Shown: positions 61,930 through 64,000 of the stretch, piece after piece | How the letters are laid out: each line of letters begins with the position of its first letter | Numbering within the stretch: position 1 is the stretch's first letter | Assembly: GCA_009920665.1 (NCBI GenBank) | Contig: RFZL01000005.1 | Coordinates: forward strand, 1 to 64,000 | DNA: 64,000 nt | Reading direction: 5' to 3' | Source of the DNA: Alphaproteobacteria bacterium | Lineage (GTDB): Bacteria > Pseudomonadota > Alphaproteobacteria > Puniceispirillales > Puniceispirillaceae | Position numbers and translations under genes: made by a program | The notes under the pieces: model-generated | Told to the model about the DNA's origin: nothing | Database searches by the model: none | Seen by the model: only the letters and a program-made list of their open reading frames with translations

Positions 61930-62514
61930 ATGGCCAATGACATGACGTTCGCGCAGCTCTTCACCGAGGCGCGCTCATATAAATTCTTTTCCGACAAGCC
62001 GGTCAGCGAAGATCAGCTTCGCGCGCTCTATGATGTGGCGAAATTCGCCCCGTCAGCATCGAATTCCTGCCCGATGCGGATCACTTTCGTGACCTCTCCG
62101 GATGGCAAGGAAAAGCTGCTCCAGGCGTCGATGCCGGGTAATGTGGAAAAGATCAAATCGGCCCCGGTGACCGCAATCATCGCCTATGACATGGCGTTCT
62201 TCGAGAATTATTCCCGTCTGGCGCCGCATATGGAAAGCCCGCCGAAGGAGGCCTCGCTGCCCGAGGCGGCGGTGGAGAAGCTGGCGCTGCGCAACAGCTC
62301 GCTGCAGGCCGGCTTCCTGATGACCGCGGCGCGCGGCATGGGGCTTGATTGCGGGCCGATGTCGGGTTTCAAGAATGCGGTTGTGGACGACCTTTTCTAT
62401 GCCGGCACGACATGGCGCTCCAACTTCCTGATCAATCTTGGCCATGGTGACGGCGAAAAACTCCATGGCCGTGCTGCCAGGCTTGATTTCGACGAGGCTT
62501 GTCAGATCGTCTGA
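61930..62514 (+). CDS. Nitroreductase-family protein, RutE-like
   Basis: FMN-dependent oxidoreductase, 194 residues, the size of RutE (malonic semialdehyde reductase of the pyrimidine Rut pathway). Family segments: FTEARSYKFFSDKPVSEDQL, FAPSASNSCPMRITFV and GLDCGPMSGF. ATG 61930 follows GGAAGGA. No other rut genes are visible, so the specific substrate is inferred only from similarity. Its last 13 bases overlap the end of the convergent dehydrogenase gene. Confidence 0.88.
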   Translation: MANDMTFAQLFTEARSYKFFSDKPVSEDQLRALYDVAKFAPSASNSCPMRITFVTSPDGKEKLLQASMPGNVEKIKSAPVTAIIAYDMAFFENYSRLAPHMESPPKEASLPEAAVEKLALRNSSLQAGFLMTAARGMGLDCGPMSGFKNAVVDDLFYAGTTWRSNFLINLGHGDGEKLHGRAARLDFDEACQIV

Positions 62515-63578
62515 GGCTGCGCCTGGAATTCCAGATTCCGGGCAGATACATCGAGGCCCAGAGATGCGGCCCCTGTGAGAAGGTCATCAAGAATTTTGGC
62601 TGGCAGGGCAATGCCGGTGCTGCGGGACGCTGTTTCATGTTGATGTTCCGGCTCGCCGGGATACAGGATTTCGGCAATACCATCCTGCGGCGCACTGGCC
62701 TTCCAGGACGCGATCATCGCCTGCATGTCGGCAAGAAACCCGTCCAGCGGGCGCAGGCTGGCAATGTCGATGGCGATCAGGAAATGACCGGCCCCGCTCC
62801 GCCTGTCGGCGATATAGGGGCCGGCGACCCGTTCGCCGAATTCGCCCCCCGACAACAGGCCGGACAGGACATCCATCATGGCTGACAGGCCGGCCCCCTT
62901 GTGGCCGGCCATCGGCAGCAATGTGCCGGCAATGGCTGCTGACGGGTCGGTGGTCGGCCGGCCGGTGCTGTCAAGCGCCCATCCGACGGGAAGGGCCTCG
63001 CCCTGTTCACGCGCCAGATATATCTTGCCGCGCGCCACAGCCGAATGTGCGAAGTCAAGAAGGTAGGGCACCGCCAGGCCGGTCGGCGCGGCCCAGCTTT
63101 GAGGATTGTTGCCAATCAGCTTCTCACGCCCACCCGCCGGCGGGATCGCCGGGCTGGCATTCGTCGCCAGAAAGCCGATCATGTTCTGCACCGCCAGCTG
63201 GCGAGTGAAATACATGGCGGTGCCGAAATGTCCGGAGTTGCGGATGCTGATCGCGGCGATGCCATATTGCCTGGCCCGCTCCATTGCCAGATCGACCGCC
63301 TTCTGCGCGACCTGCTGGCCGATACCGTCGCTGCCATCGAGTGCCAGAAGCGGGCCGGTATCGCTGATGATGCGCGGTGTCGTGTCAAGCCGGGTCGCGC
63401 CGCTTTCGATCCGGGCGCCATACCAGAAGGTTCGCATCACGCCATGCGAGGAGTGCCCCCACAGATCGGCTGCCACAAGCGTATCGGCAAGATGCGCCGC
63501 CATGTTGGCCGGCACATCCATCGCCAGATAGATATCGGTAATGAAGTTTCGCAGTCGGTCAGGGTCAATCCGTGGCAT
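62502..63578 (-). CDS. Malate/L-lactate dehydrogenase-family (Ldh2) oxidoreductase
   Basis: NAD(P)-dependent oxidoreductase of the non-Rossmann Ldh/YlbC/AllD family, about 358 residues. Typical motifs: NSGHFGTAMYFTRQ with the catalytic His, and GHKGAGLSAMMDVLSGLLSGG. Members act on malate, lactate, ureidoglycolate, sulfolactate or imino acids; the substrate here is unknown. ATG 63578 is preferred to the longer frame. Divergent from a glutamine-synthetase-family gene, with a palindrome between them; convergent overlap with the nitroreductase. Confidence 0.92.
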   Translation of the reverse strand: MPRIDPDRLRNFITDIYLAMDVPANMAAHLADTLVAADLWGHSSHGVMRTFWYGARIESGATRLDTTPRIISDTGPLLALDGSDGIGQQVAQKAVDLAMERARQYGIAAISIRNSGHFGTAMYFTRQLAVQNMIGFLATNASPAIPPAGGREKLIGNNPQSWAAPTGLAVPYLLDFAHSAVARGKIYLAREQGEALPVGWALDSTGRPTTDPSAAIAGTLLPMAGHKGAGLSAMMDVLSGLLSGGEFGERVAGPYIADRRSGAGHFLIAIDIASLRPLDGFLADMQAMIASWKASAPQDGIAEILYPGEPEHQHETASRSTGIALPAKILDDLLTGAASLGLDVSARNLEFQAQPQTI

Positions 63579-63634
63579 GGGCGCTCTTGTCTGCAGGACA
63601 GGCTGGTGATGCCAGTGTAACCTTATCAACATGT

Positions 63635-63651
63635 ATTTTCAGGTCGAAAAT
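63635..63651. promoter_or_regulatory. Palindrome in a divergent promoter region
   Basis: ATTTTC (63635-63640), spacer AGGTC, GAAAAT (63646-63651). A perfect 6-bp inverted repeat in the 143-bp gap between the Ldh-family and glutamine-synthetase-family genes, positioned to affect both. The regulator is unknown. Confidence 0.4.
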
Positions 63652-63721
63652 GTCTGGCGTCCCGGTGCTGACCGGCTAATCTGGAGGACAGACATATCGG
63701 AGTATCAACAGGGGGTTCGAA

Positions 63722-64000
63722 GTGACCATGGCGGGCAATATTTCGTTCGAGGATCTGAAATCGGAAACCGCGGCCGGCACGATCGATACGGTGCTTGCCT
63801 GTATCGTTGACATGCAGGGACGGCTTGCCGGTAAACGCTTCCATGCCGAGCATTTTGTCGAGAGCGCCTGGGAAGAGACGCATTGCTGCGATTATCTGCT
63901 GGCGACCGATCTCGAAATGGCGACGCCGGACGGCTATGAGGCGACGTCCTGGGAATCGGGCTATGGCGATTACATCATGAAGCCCGATCTTTCGACCCTG
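63722..64000 (+). CDS. Glutamine-synthetase-family protein (N-terminal part)
   Basis: The frame is open to the end of the window, so only 93 codons are seen. The translation includes CIVDMQGRLAGKRF, CCDYLLATDLEMATP and SGYGDYIMKPDLSTL, the N-terminal beta-grasp domain of the glutamine-synthetase superfamily in the form seen in GlnT/PuuA-like enzymes (gamma-glutamylation of amines) rather than housekeeping GlnA. GTG 63722 has a GGGGG about 8 nt upstream; ATG 63728 is also possible. Confidence 0.85.
   Translation, partial: MTMAGNISFEDLKSETAAGTIDTVLACIVDMQGRLAGKRFHAEHFVESAWEETHCCDYLLATDLEMATPDGYEATSWESGYGDYIMKPDLSTL

Overview
The window looks like the chromosome of a free-living alphaproteobacterium with a GC-rich genome. 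The evidence is gene content and order: mutS-glnD-murJ-trpS, tsaB-rimI-miaB-phoH-ybeY-corC-lnt-metK-trmB, rimP-nusA-ylxR-infB-rbfA-truB-rpsO-pnp, an Irr-type Fur regulator divergent from fabA-fabB-fabI, mutM/ubiE-ubiB-coaBC-dut, rpsT-dnaA, and a RegB/RegA-type redox two-component pair. A marine Rhodospirillales or SAR116-like bacterium is possible, but that is inference; no rRNA gene is present to settle it. I see no tRNA, rRNA, insertion sequence, prophage or CRISPR array.

Layout. 1-4 kb: a truncated Ala/Pro/Thr-rich lipoprotein, a PfkB-family sugar/nucleoside kinase and malic enzyme (maeB). 4-16 kb: mutS, glnD and murJ (glnD and murJ overlap by 4 nt), trpS, nfuA, a Bax-like glucosaminidase and a secreted polysaccharide deacetylase with an altered metal motif. 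15.6-24.3 kb: a tRNA-modification and envelope run (tsaB, rimI, miaB, phoH, ybeY, corC, lnt, metK, trmB). 24.4-34.1 kb: the translation/RNA operon from rimP to pnp, opening with a promoter and a short attenuator-like terminator. 34.1-39.8 kb: fabI-fabB-fabA facing irr, then katG, with an Irr-box-like palindrome between irr and katG. 39.8-48 kb: an SH3 protein, a 2-hydroxyacid dehydrogenase, moeB-dut-coaBC-ubiB-ubiE on the minus strand, mutM, a small exported protein and rpsT. 48.7-57 kb: dnaA-dnaN-recF-gyrB followed closely by regB-regA. 57-64 kb: a looser metabolic segment (lipoprotein, aldo-keto reductase, GNAT, amidase, single-domain cyclic-nucleotide-binding protein, nitroreductase, Ldh-family dehydrogenase, truncated glutamine-synthetase-family gene).

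How the genes fit together. Most of the window is core machinery: replication initiation and repair, tRNA modification, translation initiation and RNA decay, type II fatty acid synthesis, ubiquinone and CoA biosynthesis. Redox and iron control is a recurring theme: nfuA behind a 23-bp palindrome, irr and katG with a candidate iron-control element, and RegB/RegA with the quinone-binding motif and redox cysteine retained but an unusual kinase H-box.

The points most worth following up are a CoaBC protein with an N-terminal helix-turn-helix domain and 10-bp phased repeats just upstream of it, the RegB H-box change (His-Arg in place of His-Glu), the deacetylase His-to-Gln change, and the candidate operators near nfuA, katG and the 61.2-kb AT-rich patch. 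I did not find a clearly new multi-gene system.
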